A stretch of 64,000 nucleotides of DNA from Rhipidocladum racemiflorum (taxonomy: Eukaryota; Streptophyta; Magnoliopsida; Poales; Poaceae). The stretch spans positions 12,569,558 to 12,633,557 of the forward strand of contig CM070576.1 in NCBI GenBank assembly GCA_036346355.1, in the 5' to 3' direction. Both the position numbers and the translations under genes were made by a program. The notes beneath the pieces were generated by a model. That model was not told where the DNA came from, ran no database searches, and worked only from the letters and a program-made list of their open reading frames with translations. Positions 45,177 through 56,473 of the stretch are shown here, in pieces (positions within the stretch are counted from its first letter, which is position 1; the number at the start of each line of letters is the position of its first letter).

Positions 45177-45962
45177 CAGGTGGTGTCCAGGCCACACCGC
45201 TGGCGGTCAGTGCAAGGTGATCGCCCAGCGGACAGGTGGCGTCCAGGCCACACCGCTGGCGGTCAGTACAAGGTGATCGCCAAGCGGATAGGTGGCATCT
45301 AGGCCATGCCGCTGGCCGCTCAGGTCCCGAGGCCACCTAGGGGTTTGCGCCCCCGCGCCGAGGGTCAAAGGCATTTAATGCATATCGTGCGCATTAAATG
45401 GAGGTAATGAAGGCCACAGTGTAACGGCGCGTGTTCCCAACGCGCGCATTTATTACGGGTGACGCCATGGCGTAATCCCCTCTCCCCTGGCGAGACGGGC
45501 GGAGCCGACAGGTGCACAGGGCCCGAGGTCAGGGAGGAGTCGGCTGTGTTAGAGCATTAAGTGCAACTCAAGAACAGTGACAGGTGCATTAAAATGTTCT
45601 ATGGCAGTGTAATGAGTAGGGTACACTGATGTAATTTCCCCATGCGCCCCAGCCAGCCCAAATATAAAAGGGAGCCGGGGTGCATGGGAGAGAGAAGGAT
45701 CATATTTTTCTCCGGTTCGATCATCTCTCCGGTTGGATAATTTTAGTCTCCCCCAAGAACACAGGCAAGAACAAATAGACAGGACTAGGGCTATTACTCT
45801 CAGGAGGGCCCGAACCTGGATAAACCCTAGTGTCCCCTTGCAAGTCTCGCGATTCAGCCCTTTCTTCCATCTCTCTCTCTCCTGAGCAATCTCCACGAAA
45901 GCCCCCCGTTCGAACTTCATATACACCCGATCCGGAGGTGTCTGTTGGCTTTTACGCCGACA
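45177..45962 (+). repeat. 3' LTR of the Tat element, second part
   Basis: It resumes in the 56-bp repeat, includes TATAAAAG at 45663-45670 and ends TTTACGCCGACA. The target duplication GTTTT follows. It is very similar to 31680-32351. Confidence 0.93.
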
Positions 45963-46240
45963 GTTTTCTTGGTTTTAGTTGATTGAAATCAAAAAGAAAA
46001 GTGTTTCGTATGGAGTTTTCGCTTTTGTTCTTTCGGCGGTTGTTTGGTTTTGTCCTCATTGGTGAAGACACAGAAGAAGATTATAGGGTTGCGCCTCATT
46101 TGGTCGCCTTTCCAGCTTTGATGCCCGGTTTTGTTGGTTGCTTTACGGAGGAAGTTTTCAATTTATTCTTGTGCTCATCTTTCTCCGAGGTTAAAAGAGT
46201 TATTGCGGTGTCATGCCAGACCTGGTTGTCAGGGCTGAAG
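45963..46240 (+). mobile_element. Outer family A internal region, second part
   Basis: It continues the internal region interrupted at 31387 and matches about 49160-49437 of the complete copy, including 'ctttctccgaggttaaaaga' and 'gccagacctgg'. It ends in TGAAG, the target site for the next insertion. Confidence 0.82.
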
Positions 46241-48621
46241 TGTGACACTACGGTATGGTGTGACATTATAGAATGTGAAATTAGAGAATAAAACCTTTCG
46301 GCTTGAGGTTTACTCGCGTTTTCGGGCCGTTTGAAGTGATGTGTCACCACGGAGTGTCGTAACCTTTTAAATGGTGCATGTTAAGGTCAAAAACTTTATG
46401 AAATATGGTATGGCAGGTTAAAACCATAAGGTATGGAGGTTAATAACGTTTCCAGGCCGTTTCCGGGCCGTTTTCGGGGTTTTGGGCCTTCCCGAGGGAG
46501 TTTGGGCCTTAAGTGAGCTTTGGTGGGATGGAGTAGGTCTCCGTAACGGACTAGGATTGGGTGTGGGGGCTGCTAAAAGGGCTCCCCACCAGCCCTTGGG
46601 CGTTCACCCCTGCCCCTTGTGCGCCCTTCCCCCCACTTGCCCTTGCCCTAGCCGCCTCCCTCCTCCCTTGGCCGTGCGCCTCCCCCTCCCTTGCCCCATT
46701 GCTCCCCACCTCTCCACCACCTCTCCTACACCCCTTGCTTCCCTAGGGTGGCATCCCCACCCCTGCATCCTCATGGATCCATCCGAGGAGCGAGGAGCGA
46801 GGAGCGAGGAGTGAGGAGCGAGGTGCGAGGTGCGAGGAGCGAAGAGCGAGGAGATCTATTGGAGTTTTCGTGCGTCGGGCAAAGGTATGACCATGGGAAC
46901 CCTGGGGATTGATCTAGGTACTGTTATTAAGGTATTTATCAAGTTTTTAGATCAATTGGAGGTGCTGGATTGGAGTAATTTGGGTTAGATCTAGATGTTG
47001 CCACGTTTCTGTTTTGGGACAGCATGAGCAGCCGGGCTAGGGTTCGAGTTTTCGTCGATTTAGATTCCGAGTCTGTCCGTACGGATGTTGAAGAAGTTGT
47101 AGATAATTTAATTATATTTCCGTGGACATAAAGCACGTTAAATTCCGATCAGCCGTTTAAAAGTTATGGCTGTTTTACCGAGCGTGTTAAAATCTGTGAC
47201 GTAATTGGAACAGATCACGGTAATCTGTAGATTAGACGACTTTAGAGTCCGAATCAGTCTTTCCATATACCTAGAGAAAGTTGGGAAATTTCCTACGCTA
47301 CGCGAGGATGTACTCGTTTAATTGATTCGGAGTCCCAGAACTCAAGTTATGCTTTTTGCAAGGCTGCTGTCCCGTCGGGACAGAACCTCTGTTTTTAGGT
47401 TTTGCGAGTAGTGGGCAATGTCGGGTTAGATGGGGTTTTGCGTACTGTTTTGTGGGCATGATTGTGAGTGTGTGATGCCTATGTGCAGGTGGTGTGACAC
47501 CAGGAGTGCCCTCGACTTCCCACAAATCCGTCGCCCGCGGTTGAGGCAAGTGTGTTGTAATGTATAGCGGAATCGTAGGTTGCTTGTGGAGATTAGTTTA
47601 AAGATTGAATACTTGCTATGATCACTTGCCATGCTTGCTGTTTTCCAATGATATATTGAGTATGATTATCATGATATGATGCTATGTGTCTATACTTATC
47701 ATGATTCGATGCCATGTGTTTATGTGTACTATGACATGATGCCATATGTTTATGTACAAATGAGATATGATAATTGGCATAGTTGCATGCATGTCATGAG
47801 ATGGGGCGAGGGCGGTGAGAAAGTCATAACTAGTCCGGGGAAGGAAGGTGAGAAAGTTATGACTAGTCCGGAACGCCATTCAGTAAGACCTACATCGTGA
47901 TTCCATCCACGTGGTGAATGGAAGCGAGGAGTAGGCACCCTCCATCTTCGGGATGGAAGGGGGAAAAGGGTGCACACCGACGGGTGTGTACTCAACCATA
48001 CCGGTATGAGTTTCCAAGGAAATATGAGCATTGCATTACATTGCATACATAACGATGATGATATTGTTAAAGTGTTCATGAATGAGATGATAAACATGAT
48101 GGAAGATGTTATTGTCTTGATATTGTTCTTGTTATCCATTGCAATATGCTTGCTGAGTTTCGAACTCACGCTTGTGTTTTCTTGTTGTTTTAGGTACCAT
48201 GAGAACGGCATGCGGGAAAGGGGAATAGTTACACGCCCATACGTAGCTTCACCATATTGATTCCCCAAGTCATTCTATTAGTTTGATAATAAATTGCGTG
48301 TGATGATCTTTGATTTAAGGTTTAGCTTTGTTTATGAGAGATTTATTGTTCGTTTGACACTTGGAGACTTTAAGTGCTTGATGTTAGTCTTATATTGTCG
48401 TTAAGACTCCATTTATTGCTGTTTTAGATGTCTCTCATATTGCCTTATAATGCTATACTGTTGTTGCTCCTTAAATCCATGTTAAAACAAAGGAGGTGCT
48501 GCCGAAATCTCGGTTTTTAGCCTATGCACTTTTGCTGGAATTTTATGTTAAATGTGGTATTTAGATGTTGTTTAGCTTATGTTTGGTAGCATTCAGGCAT
48601 ATTAAATGCCGGGGTGTTACA
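46241..48621 (+). repeat. 5' LTR of the complete family A element
   Basis: 2381 bp. The first ~99 bp resemble a second LTR start at 46340 (TGTGTCACCACGG). A GC-rich block with C-rich runs (46560-46780), a gaggagcga minisatellite, a donor-like AAAG|GTATGA (46885), an exon-like 47489-47545 ending at a GC donor, the TGCTGAGT...ACTCACGCTTG block (48151-48173) and acceptor TTTTAG (48193) follow in order. Confidence 0.95.
46784..46858 (+). repeat. gaggagcga minisatellite in the 5' LTR
   Basis: Seven- to fourteen-bp units of GAGGAGC/GAGGTGC in tandem. The 3' LTR has a shorter array at 53258-53315, and the LTR at 63122 has its own version at 63690-63745, so the repeat number varies among copies. Confidence 0.9.
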
Positions 48622-51600
48622 GTTGGTATCAGAGCGGGCTGTAGGTCCTTGGAATGTGAATTTTAGTGTCATGCCATAGGGTACAACTAAAATATGATGT
48701 GGAATAACTTAGAAACATGGCTTAGGTTTCAACTGAAACTTTGTCATAGGATAGCAACATTAAAGCTTGCAAAAAATGGTATAACTAATCTAAAATTTGA
48801 CACACACTGGATGCACAGTAGAAAAGGGTATGGGTATCGTTTCTTTACGCTTAAATGTTGTATTTAAGCTTTGATGTTGAATGCTTCTTTTGACAATGCA
48901 TGTTGCTATGTCAATGATATATGTTGTGGTGATAAGAGTGGGGTTGTGGTACCGAAGGGTTTCGGTCACCTCTTGTTGTTTATAGTTATGGTGAGGTTTG
49001 ACGGTGTGGCCGGTCAGCGCCATCACCGAAGAACTGTTAACCCCTGTAGGAGAAAAGCGCAAACCCTTCCGGTCGTAAACCGGGTAGTTGATTGGAGACG
49101 AAAAGGAAGAGTTAATGGTGGTTTCCTTCGGATGTTCTTTGTCGTTCTGACGGTCGGTGTTTGTTGCTTTTCTTGGCTTTAGCTGTTTTGAACCAAATGA
49201 AAAGGTGATGGGCTTTCGCGGATCGTTCCGTATGCGGTGTGTGGTTTTGTCTTCCTTGGGTGAAGACGAAGAAGAGGAGTCTAGTGTTGCGCTTCTTTTG
49301 GGCGCTTTTCCAAGTTTTAATGCTTAGTTTGTTGATTTCTTTATGGGAAGAAGCATTCGATTTATTCATGTGGTTGTCTTTCTCCGAGGCTAAAGGAGTT
49401 TTGTTCGGAGTTGTGCCAGACCTGGCCGCTGTGGCTGAAGTTCAGTGGCTTTGTAGGAGTAAGTGGTGTTTGATTTCGTCATTTTACTGGTTTAAGAAAT
49501 CATCTTTGAAAGCCCCTCTTGAGTCGTGAAGGTTAGGGGTTTGGAGTTAAGGTTTTATTTGCAAAGGTTTGATTGAGCGCTTGGTTCCCTTTCGAGAAAA
49601 TTGTCTTTCAACCTTTTTCCTTATGGGAGTCCTTGAGATTTAAAAGTGTTTTGGAGAATTCCTTTGCATGACCAAGTTTGGGTTTGTCTCATTGCAATTT
49701 GGAGTCAAGTTTCCTTATGAATTTGGGATGAGTTTTAAAACTAAATGCTGCAAACAAAGTAAGTAGTCTTTTGACTGAAATCGTTTGTCCCTAGTAAGAA
49801 TTGATGTTTAAGCATGTTATGTAGTAGGTAACAATGTGGTTTATGGATTGATGTGTTGCTAAGTTAAATTTTGAGTTGAATCAATTCAATGTGAGTAAAA
49901 TCTCTAAGTTTGAGAATAAATAGACTACTAGTGTTGTAGTTCACTCTTAGCGAGAATGATTGAAAGTTTTAATGTTCATGCTTAGAATCTGTTGCCTTGC
50001 TTTAAAAGTGCTTATGATCCTCGTTTATGTTAAAAGTTTAAACCTTGATGCATAGTTAAAACATTAAGATGATGTAAACTGCTGATATTGTTAAGAAGCT
50101 TTGCTTGGTGTTTAAAGATGTGCTAATCTAACGGATTAGTAGAGACTAGTGACTTTAATTTGGAAGTTGATTGGAGTGGTTATTTATGTTGTTGCAAACT
50201 ACTAGTATATTTGGAAGTATGCAGTTGTGACCCTTCAATGCTAGTTTTCAATCTATTTTAAATAGTTGGAGTATGTTGTAATTTTGTTATCACCTATGTA
50301 TAGGGTAGCTAAAAGTAATGTTGATCGGTTGATGATTACGCCCATTTGTTTTTATTGATGACTTAGTAGTGGTGGTAGTTGTGTAGAATACTTGTTGGAA
50401 ACCATTGACTAAATGGAGGGTGTTGTAACCTGTGGTGATGGAGTGAACCATGGATAATTAACCTGATGTAGAGTTTTATCCTTAATGAATGTATGCCTTG
50501 GAATCCTAGCTATGAACTTTGTCTTGTAGAGATAATATTTACATGTTGAAGTCGTTGTTTAACTGAATAAGGTTCGGTTATCGAGACGTGAATAGATAGG
50601 AGGTATGAAATTTATATGTTGATGTTGCTGAAAGATTTGTGGAAGTACTATGTTTCAAATTTAGAATAAGAAGTATTATGATTCGGTGATCCGTGGGGAT
50701 CATATCATTATAGTCTTGGTTGGGTGCCTTTTTGATAAGCATCAAAAACCCTTATTAAAAGTGTTGGGAATGGTAACTAGAGGAAGAATTTGTTGTGAAG
50801 CTTTTGGTTGAATTGTGTTGGGGCTCCTCAGGGAGAAAAAAAAAGTGATTATTAAAGTCTTTTAATGAAAAGCGTAGTGGAGTTCTAGAAATGGTTCTTT
50901 TTATGCTGAGCTTGTGTTTAAAGGCTTTTGGACTGGTTTGGTTGTTTGCCATTTTGGTTGAAGGGTTTTCGGTCAAGGTGTTCCATAAGGTGTGTTTCGG
51001 AGTTTCCCTAAAACCCGTAGAAATTGGTGCAAATATTTGGTTTTGGCTAATTTGTTTAGTCGGTGCTATGAGCATGGATTTACACCCCAAAAGTTTTGAG
51101 TCGATCGCGCCCTTTCGCGTTTGCACTGGATTATCTTTGGAATTAATTTTAAAAGGAAGCAGATGGTCTTAAAGGGTTGTGTTGGAAACTTTTGAGTTGA
51201 GCCCTTAATGTGTAACTCTGTTTGGCTAGAGTTGGAGTCATTTGGAAAAAATGTGTTTGGTGTGCGGATGTTTCACAAGTCTGGATTTTTATGAATGTGT
51301 CATAAGTAAATTTGGTTAGTGAAGAGTTTTCTTTTGGGATTGAGTTTCCCTCTCTTTTGATACAATTTTTGGCGGTTGTTTGCGCAGATGTTGAAACATT
51401 GGAGCCGATGTCTTTTTCCAAATGTTGATTTTGGTTAAAATGCGATGTTTTGCAAAGTTTAGCTATCTATCGTTGGTGGGTTCTGATTTGATGTGGTACC
51501 TTATGGTTAACGATGTTGCCGTCATAGTCTATATGATTTAGCGCAAGCGTCAGTATTATGTGTATTTCAATCCTGCAATACCGAGGAAGAAGTCTTTTGG

Positions 51601-52726
51601 TGAATGACTTTTCGGTATTATTGTTATACGATGAATGAATGGTGAAAAGAAAACAAGACATCGTGTACAGATGTTAAATGATAAAAGAGTCGTTGAGCCC
51701 GGTCGGTGAGAAAGTCATATATGGAGATATGACTATTCCGGAGTGCTCTTGAAGAATGTGCATTCATGTCATGAAATGAGGTTTCCCTTGCTTTCTAGTA
51801 TGAAAAGAAAAGAATGAATGATTTCTGGTGTTGGTTGTGGTGAAGGGATGTGTGTTTCCTTTGCGTTTTGGCTTAGGAAAAAAATATTAAAATGAATACT
51901 CTCTGGTTGTTGTCGAATCCTTTCCAAAGTGGTTTTAGCGCTTTGGGTTGGAGCTGTCGTGGGTACACTTGGGCTGGATAGCTAAGTGTTTTTGTGTGAG
52001 GGCGAGACCCTCTTAAGAAAGGAACCAATTGTGGTTTGGTAAGGTTTTTCGATCCTAGCTTGGGGCTAGGTGTTGAACCCTAGTGGTATAAGGGTGGTTT
52101 GTGATGGAGGTTAATGATGTATGGGTTTAACCATTATTAAGTGTAGCGATGGGTGGAAGTGAAGTTGACGGTAGTTCGGTGATATTTGTCCTGCCGTGAG
52201 CATTTGTCGTCACTAGTTGTTCTTGGATTTGAGTCTTGTCTAGGAAAGGATGGAATAAAATGTTAGTATGATGGTGTATCGGAAGGGCAAGTGTGCCTTA
52301 ATGAGTTTTCCCCTCGATGGAAATTTTCGGGAATGTAGAAAGGTCGTTAAAGGAATTGTGACTTCCTTTGATTATGTCATGTTGAGTTTAATGGAGTATG
52401 GTAGTCAGGTTGGTTGTGATAGAAGTATGAAGTGTTTGCCGTGAGGATTCGAGCGTTTTGGGTTGATGGAGCCCTTTGTGGTTGAAACGCAGATTCTGTT
52501 GGGGAATTGAAGTGAAGGTCGATTTGTGAGGGGTTGCCCTTAGTTGAGCTAGATCAACACTTTTTCTCTATGTGTTGGTTTTGGGAACTCGTTTGTTGTT
52601 TGTTCCGGTTTTAGTCGTTGTGTGAATGTTTTGTGCTGCAGAGAAGCCGTTTGTCCCTTGGGGATTTTGTCATTGATTTTGGCGTCCTTCGGATTCGAGG
52701 TCGAATCCTGTTGAAGGGGGGGAGAA
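48622..52726 (+). mobile_element. Internal region of family A, non-coding
   Basis: About 4.1 kb of AT-rich sequence. Small frames occur on both strands (for example near 50755-51172) and are shared with the rearranged copy at 1577-1993, but no retroelement domain, zinc knuckle or DD/YxDD motif is visible. Conserved leader-like blocks are 'accgaagggtttcggtcacc' (48953) and 'catcaccgaagaactgttaa' (49021). The purine tract (gaaggggggggagaa-like, about 52713-52726) ends the region. Confidence 0.85.
48624..48635 (+). other. Primer-binding site of the complete family A element
   Basis: TGGTATCAGAGC starts three bases after the 5' LTR. It is the initiator Met tRNA type. Confidence 0.9.
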
Positions 52727-55332
52727 TGTGACACTACGGTATGGTGTGACATTATAGAATGTGAAATTAGAGAATAAAACCTTTCGGCTTGAGGTTTACT
52801 CGCGTTTTTGGGCCGTTTGAAGTGATGTGTCACCACGGAGTGTCGTAACCTTTTAAATAGTGCATGTTAAGGTCAAAAACTTTATGAAATATGGTATGGC
52901 AGGTTAAAACCATAAGGTATGGAGGTTAATAACGTTTCCGGGCCGTTTTCGGGGTTTTGGGCCTTCCCGGGGGAGTTTGGGCCTTAAGTGGGCTTTGGTG
53001 GGATGGAGTAGGTCTTCGTAACGGACTAGGATTGGGTGTGGGGGCTGGTAAAAGGGCTCCCCACCAGCCCTTGGGCGTTCACCCCTGCCCCTTGTGCGCC
53101 CTTCCCCCCACTTGCCCTTGCCCTAGCCGCCTCCCTCCTCCCTTGGCCGTGCGCCTCCCCCTCTCTTGCCCCATTGCTCCCCACCTCTCCACCACCTCTC
53201 CTCCACCCCTTGCTTCCCTAGGGTGGCCTCCCCACCCCTACATCCTCATGGATCCATCCGAGGAGCGAGGAGCGAGGAGCGAGGTGCGAGGAGCGAGGAG
53301 CGAAGAGCGAGGAGATCTATTGGAGTTTTCGTGCGTCGGGCAAAGGTATGACCATGGGAACCCTGGGGATTGATCTAGGTACTGTTATTAAGGTGTTTAT
53401 CAAGTTTTTAGATCAATTGGAGGTGCTGGATTGGAGTAATTTGGGTTAGATCTAGATGTTGCCACGTTTCTGTTTTGGGACAGCATGAGCAGTCGGGCTA
53501 GGGTTCGAGTTTTTGTTTATTTAGGATCCGAGTCTGTCCGTACGGATGTTAAAGAAGTTGTAGATAATTTAATTATCTTTCCGTGGACATAAAGAAAGTT
53601 AAATTCTGATCAGCCGTTTGAAAGTTATGGCTGTTTTACCGAGCGTGTTAAAATCTGTGACGTAATTGGAACAGATCACGGTAATCTGTATATTAGACGA
53701 CTTTAGAGTCCTAATCAGTCTTTCCATATACCTAGAGAAAGTTGGGAAATTTCCTAAGCTACGCGAGGATGTACTCGTTTAATTGATTCGAAGTCCCAGA
53801 ACTCAAGTTATGCTTTTTGGAAGGCTGCTGTCCCGTCGGGACAGAACCTCTGTTTTTATGTTTTGCGAGTAGTGGGCAATGTCGGGTTAGATGGGGTTTT
53901 GCGTACTGTTTTGTGGGCATGATTGTGAGTGTGTGATGCCTATGTGCAGGTGGTGTGACACCGGGAGTGCCCTCGACTTCCCACAAATCCGTCGCCCGCG
54001 GTTGAGGCAAGTGTGTTGTAATGTATAGCGGAATCGTAGGTTGCTTGTGGAGATTAGTTTAAAGATTGAATACTTGCTATGATCACTTGCCATGCTTGCT
54101 GTTTTCCAATGATATATTGAGCATGATTATCATGATATGATGCTATGTGTCTATACTTATCATGATTCGATGCCATGTGTTTATGTGTACTATGACATGA
54201 TGCCATATGTTTATGTACAAATGAGATATGATAATTGGCATAGTTGCATGCATGTCATGAGATGGGGCGAGGGCGGTGAGAAAGTCATAACTAGTCCGGG
54301 GAAGGTCGGTGAGAAAGTTATGACTAGTCCGGAACGCCATTCAGTAAGACCTACATCGTGATTCCATCCACGTGGTGAATGGAAGCGAGGAGTAGGCACC
54401 CTCCATCTTCGGGATGGAAGGGGGAAAAGGGTGCACACCGACGGGTGTGTACTCAACCATACCGGTATGAGTTTCTAAGGAGATATGAGCATTGCATTAC
54501 ATTGCATACATAACGATGATGATATTGTTAAAGTGTTCATGAATGAGATGATAAACATGATGGAAGATGTTATTGTCTTGATATTGTTCTTGTTATCCAT
54601 TGCAATATGCTTGCTGAGTTTCGAACTCACGCTTGTGTTTTCTTGTTGTTTTAGGTACCATGAGAACGGCATGCGGGAAAGGGGAATAGTTACACGCCCA
54701 TACGTAGTTTCACCATATTGATTCCCCAAGTCATTCTATTAGTTTGATAATAAATTGCGTGTGATGATCTTTGATTTAAGGTTTAGCTTTGTTTATGAGA
54801 GATTTATTGTTCGTTTGACACTTGGAGACTTTAAGTGCTTGATGTTAGTCTTATATTGTCGTTAAGACTCCATTTATTGCTGTTTTAGATGTCTCTCATA
54901 TTGCCTTACTAGTTATATGCCCGTGCGTTGCTACAAAAAACAAAATTGATAACGAAAAATAAAGATTAAAAAATAAAAAAAATACTATTTCATAAGATCA
55001 AACATCTATCTTTAACGCTTCGTTTCTTGCAAAAGCTGGCTAATTAAAGCAACGCTTCGTTTCTTGCGTAGGGCAATTAAGCAGGGCAATTAAGTAGGGC
55101 AATTAAGCAGGGCAATTAATGTGACGTGGGAAGAAACTCTCACTTTATATAGTAGAGATAATGCTATACTGTTGTTGCTCCTTAAATCCATGTTAAAACA
55201 AAGGAGGTGCTGCCGAAATCTCGGTTTTTAGCCTATGCACCTTTGCTGGAATTTTATGTTAAATGTGGTATTTAGATGTTGTTTAGCTTATGTTTGGTAG
55301 CATTCAGGCATATTAAATGCCGGGGTGTTACA
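52727..55332 (+). repeat. 3' LTR of the complete family A element (with Helitron)
   Basis: 2606 bp including a 250-bp Helitron, otherwise 2356 bp. It follows the 5' LTR closely and ends GGGGTGTTACA before the TGAAG duplication. Confidence 0.95.
54909..55158 (-). mobile_element. Small non-autonomous Helitron
   Basis: Read on the minus strand it begins TCTCTACTATATAAAG (5' terminus of grass Helitrons) and ends GCAACGCACGGGCATATAACTAG, the conserved 3' end with CTAG. It sits precisely between A and T with no target duplication. The empty site is seen in the paired 5' LTR (TTGCCTTATAATGC at about 48443). Inside are repeated 'gggcaattaagca' units (about 55072-55120) and a duplicated CGCTTCGTTTCTTGC. 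No Rep/helicase gene is present. Confidence 0.93.
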
Positions 55333-55675
55333 TGAAGTTCTGTGACTTTGTAAGAGTAAGTGGTGTTTGAGTTTGTCGTTTTACTGGTTTGAGAGATCAT
55401 CTTTGAAAACCCTTTTTGTTTCATGGAAGTTTGGAGTTTGGTGCTAAGGCTTTATTTGAAAAGGATTTGGTTGATCACTTGGTTTTTCCCTCTTTCATCC
55501 ATCTTCCTTCGTGGAAGTTGTTGATCTCAAGATTTGTGGAGTAGTTGCGTGTCGGCATTTGGGAATTTAAGAGTTGACCTCTCTTGTGGTTTTTGATTGG
55601 GTTTTCTGAAAAGAAGGCTGTATTTCTTGTTGTTTTTTTAAGCTTAGGAGCTGTGGCTTACCTGAAGGTTGGGTG
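55333..55675 (+). mobile_element. Outer family A internal region, third part
   Basis: It resumes from TGAAG and matches 49433-49780 of the complete copy (for example 'taagtggtgtttga', 'ttttactggttt'). It is cut at 55676 by CACTA-2. Confidence 0.82.
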
Positions 55676-56010
55676 CACTACTACAGGACAGGCAATCTCT
55701 GCCGGTTAGGAAACGCTATCACAGCCGGTTATAGCAGCCGGCAGTGATTGGTCGGCAGTGATACTCGGGATTATCACTGCCGGCTAAGGAACCGACAGTG
55801 ATAAAAGATATCTCTGCCAGCTCACAATAAAATCGGTAGTGATACCTGTATATCACTACCGGCTAAAACTAAATCCGGCAGTGATATATATACATCACTG
55901 CCGGCCTATAACACAATCCGATAGTGATACTTATACATCACTGCCGGCCTATACTGCAATCCGGCAGTGATATGTATATCACTGTCTGTTCTTGGACGAA
56001 CCGGCAGTGA
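55676..56010. repeat. CACTA-2 TIR and subterminal repeats
   Basis: CACTACTACAGG is followed by about ten copies of CCGGCAGTGATA or its inverse TATCACTGCCGG, many as facing pairs. Such arrays are the binding region of the transposon's TNP1/TNPA protein. Confidence 0.9.
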
Positions 56011-56090
56011 GGAATTTTTCTCATATTTTCTTTGTATTATATAATTTGAAACAAATATTTTGTACAACGCCTTATGTATAAAATTTGCAC

Positions 56091-56284
56091 ATGAAAAACT
56101 CTGAAAAAATTTGCGGATGTACTTTGAAGATGACTCTACGTATGTATAAAATTGCAGGTTCAAAGTCAAAACATTATTTTCTCTTTTTTGTAACTCTTCA
56201 TATGTTTTGAATTTGAACCTGCAATTTTATACATACGTAGAGTCATCTTCGAAGTACATCTGCAAAATTTTTCAAAGTTTTTCA
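56091..56284. repeat. Long foldback (inverted repeat) in CACTA-2
   Basis: The left arm 56091-56173 (atgaaaaactctgaaaaaat ...) pairs with the right arm 56201-56284 (... caaagtttttcat). The arms are about 83 nt, only a handful of mismatches are visible, and the loop is about 27 nt. The arms lie between the 3' subterminal array and the end of the TNP1 gene. Confidence 0.88.
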
Positions 56285-56473
56285 TCAATTTTATTAGGTA
56301 GTGTGCACGGTGTGTACACGTGAAGCCCAGTGTGCACAGGATATGTTGCAATATATTAAATCGTAATTGAAATATATTAAAGCATCACAATATTTAGTTT
56401 TTACAATCGTCTGTTTACAACTATAGTGTCAGTACATCTAATCCAATTATGGTTTTCAACGACTCGAGTAGAA

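Larger units (their letters stand above)
31388..45962 (+). mobile_element. Tat-lineage Gypsy retrotransposon with antisense gene
   Basis: LTRs begin TGTCGGTGTATTTTACACC and end TTTACGCCGACA. The target duplication GTTTT lies at 31383-31387 and 45963-45967. Domain order is gag, protease, RT, RNase H, a second archaeal-type RNase H, integrase, then an antisense spliced gene and the 3' LTR. The second RNase H and the antisense ORF are hallmarks of the Tat (Retand/Grande-like) lineage. Two later insertions lengthen it: a 1.3-kb unclassified piece in the integrase tail and a family A solo LTR in the 3' LTR. Stops and frameshifts in gag and RT make it non-autonomous. Confidence 0.95.
46241..55332 (+). 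mobile_element. Complete family A element (large non-coding LTR retroelement)
   Basis: A full insertion of 9.1 kb. Paired LTRs (46241-48621 and 52727-55332), a Met-type primer-binding site, a 4.1-kb internal region and a purine tract are present. The 5-bp target duplication TGAAG is at 46236-46240 and 55333-55337. The LTR pair is nearly identical apart from a Helitron, an 11-bp indel and repeat-number changes, so insertion is recent relative to the other layers. No gag, protease, RT or integrase motif is found in the internal region, which fits a large retrotransposon derivative mobilised in trans. Family B, with the same primer type and LTR architecture, is a plausible class of helper. Confidence 0.95.

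Noticed and set aside
46796..46912. Glu/Arg/Ser repeat peptides (GARSEERGARSEE) in family A LTRs
   Set aside because: They are translations of the gaggagcga minisatellite. Repeat length varies without regard to frame.
48194..48260. Possible coding exon YHENGMRERGIVTRP after the family A acceptor, similar in other copies
   Set aside because: The frame is open in five copies, but the upstream exon-like segment is 57 or 58 nt depending on the copy, so the joined frame is not kept, and substitutions fall at all codon positions. I kept the splice-like architecture but not a family A protein.
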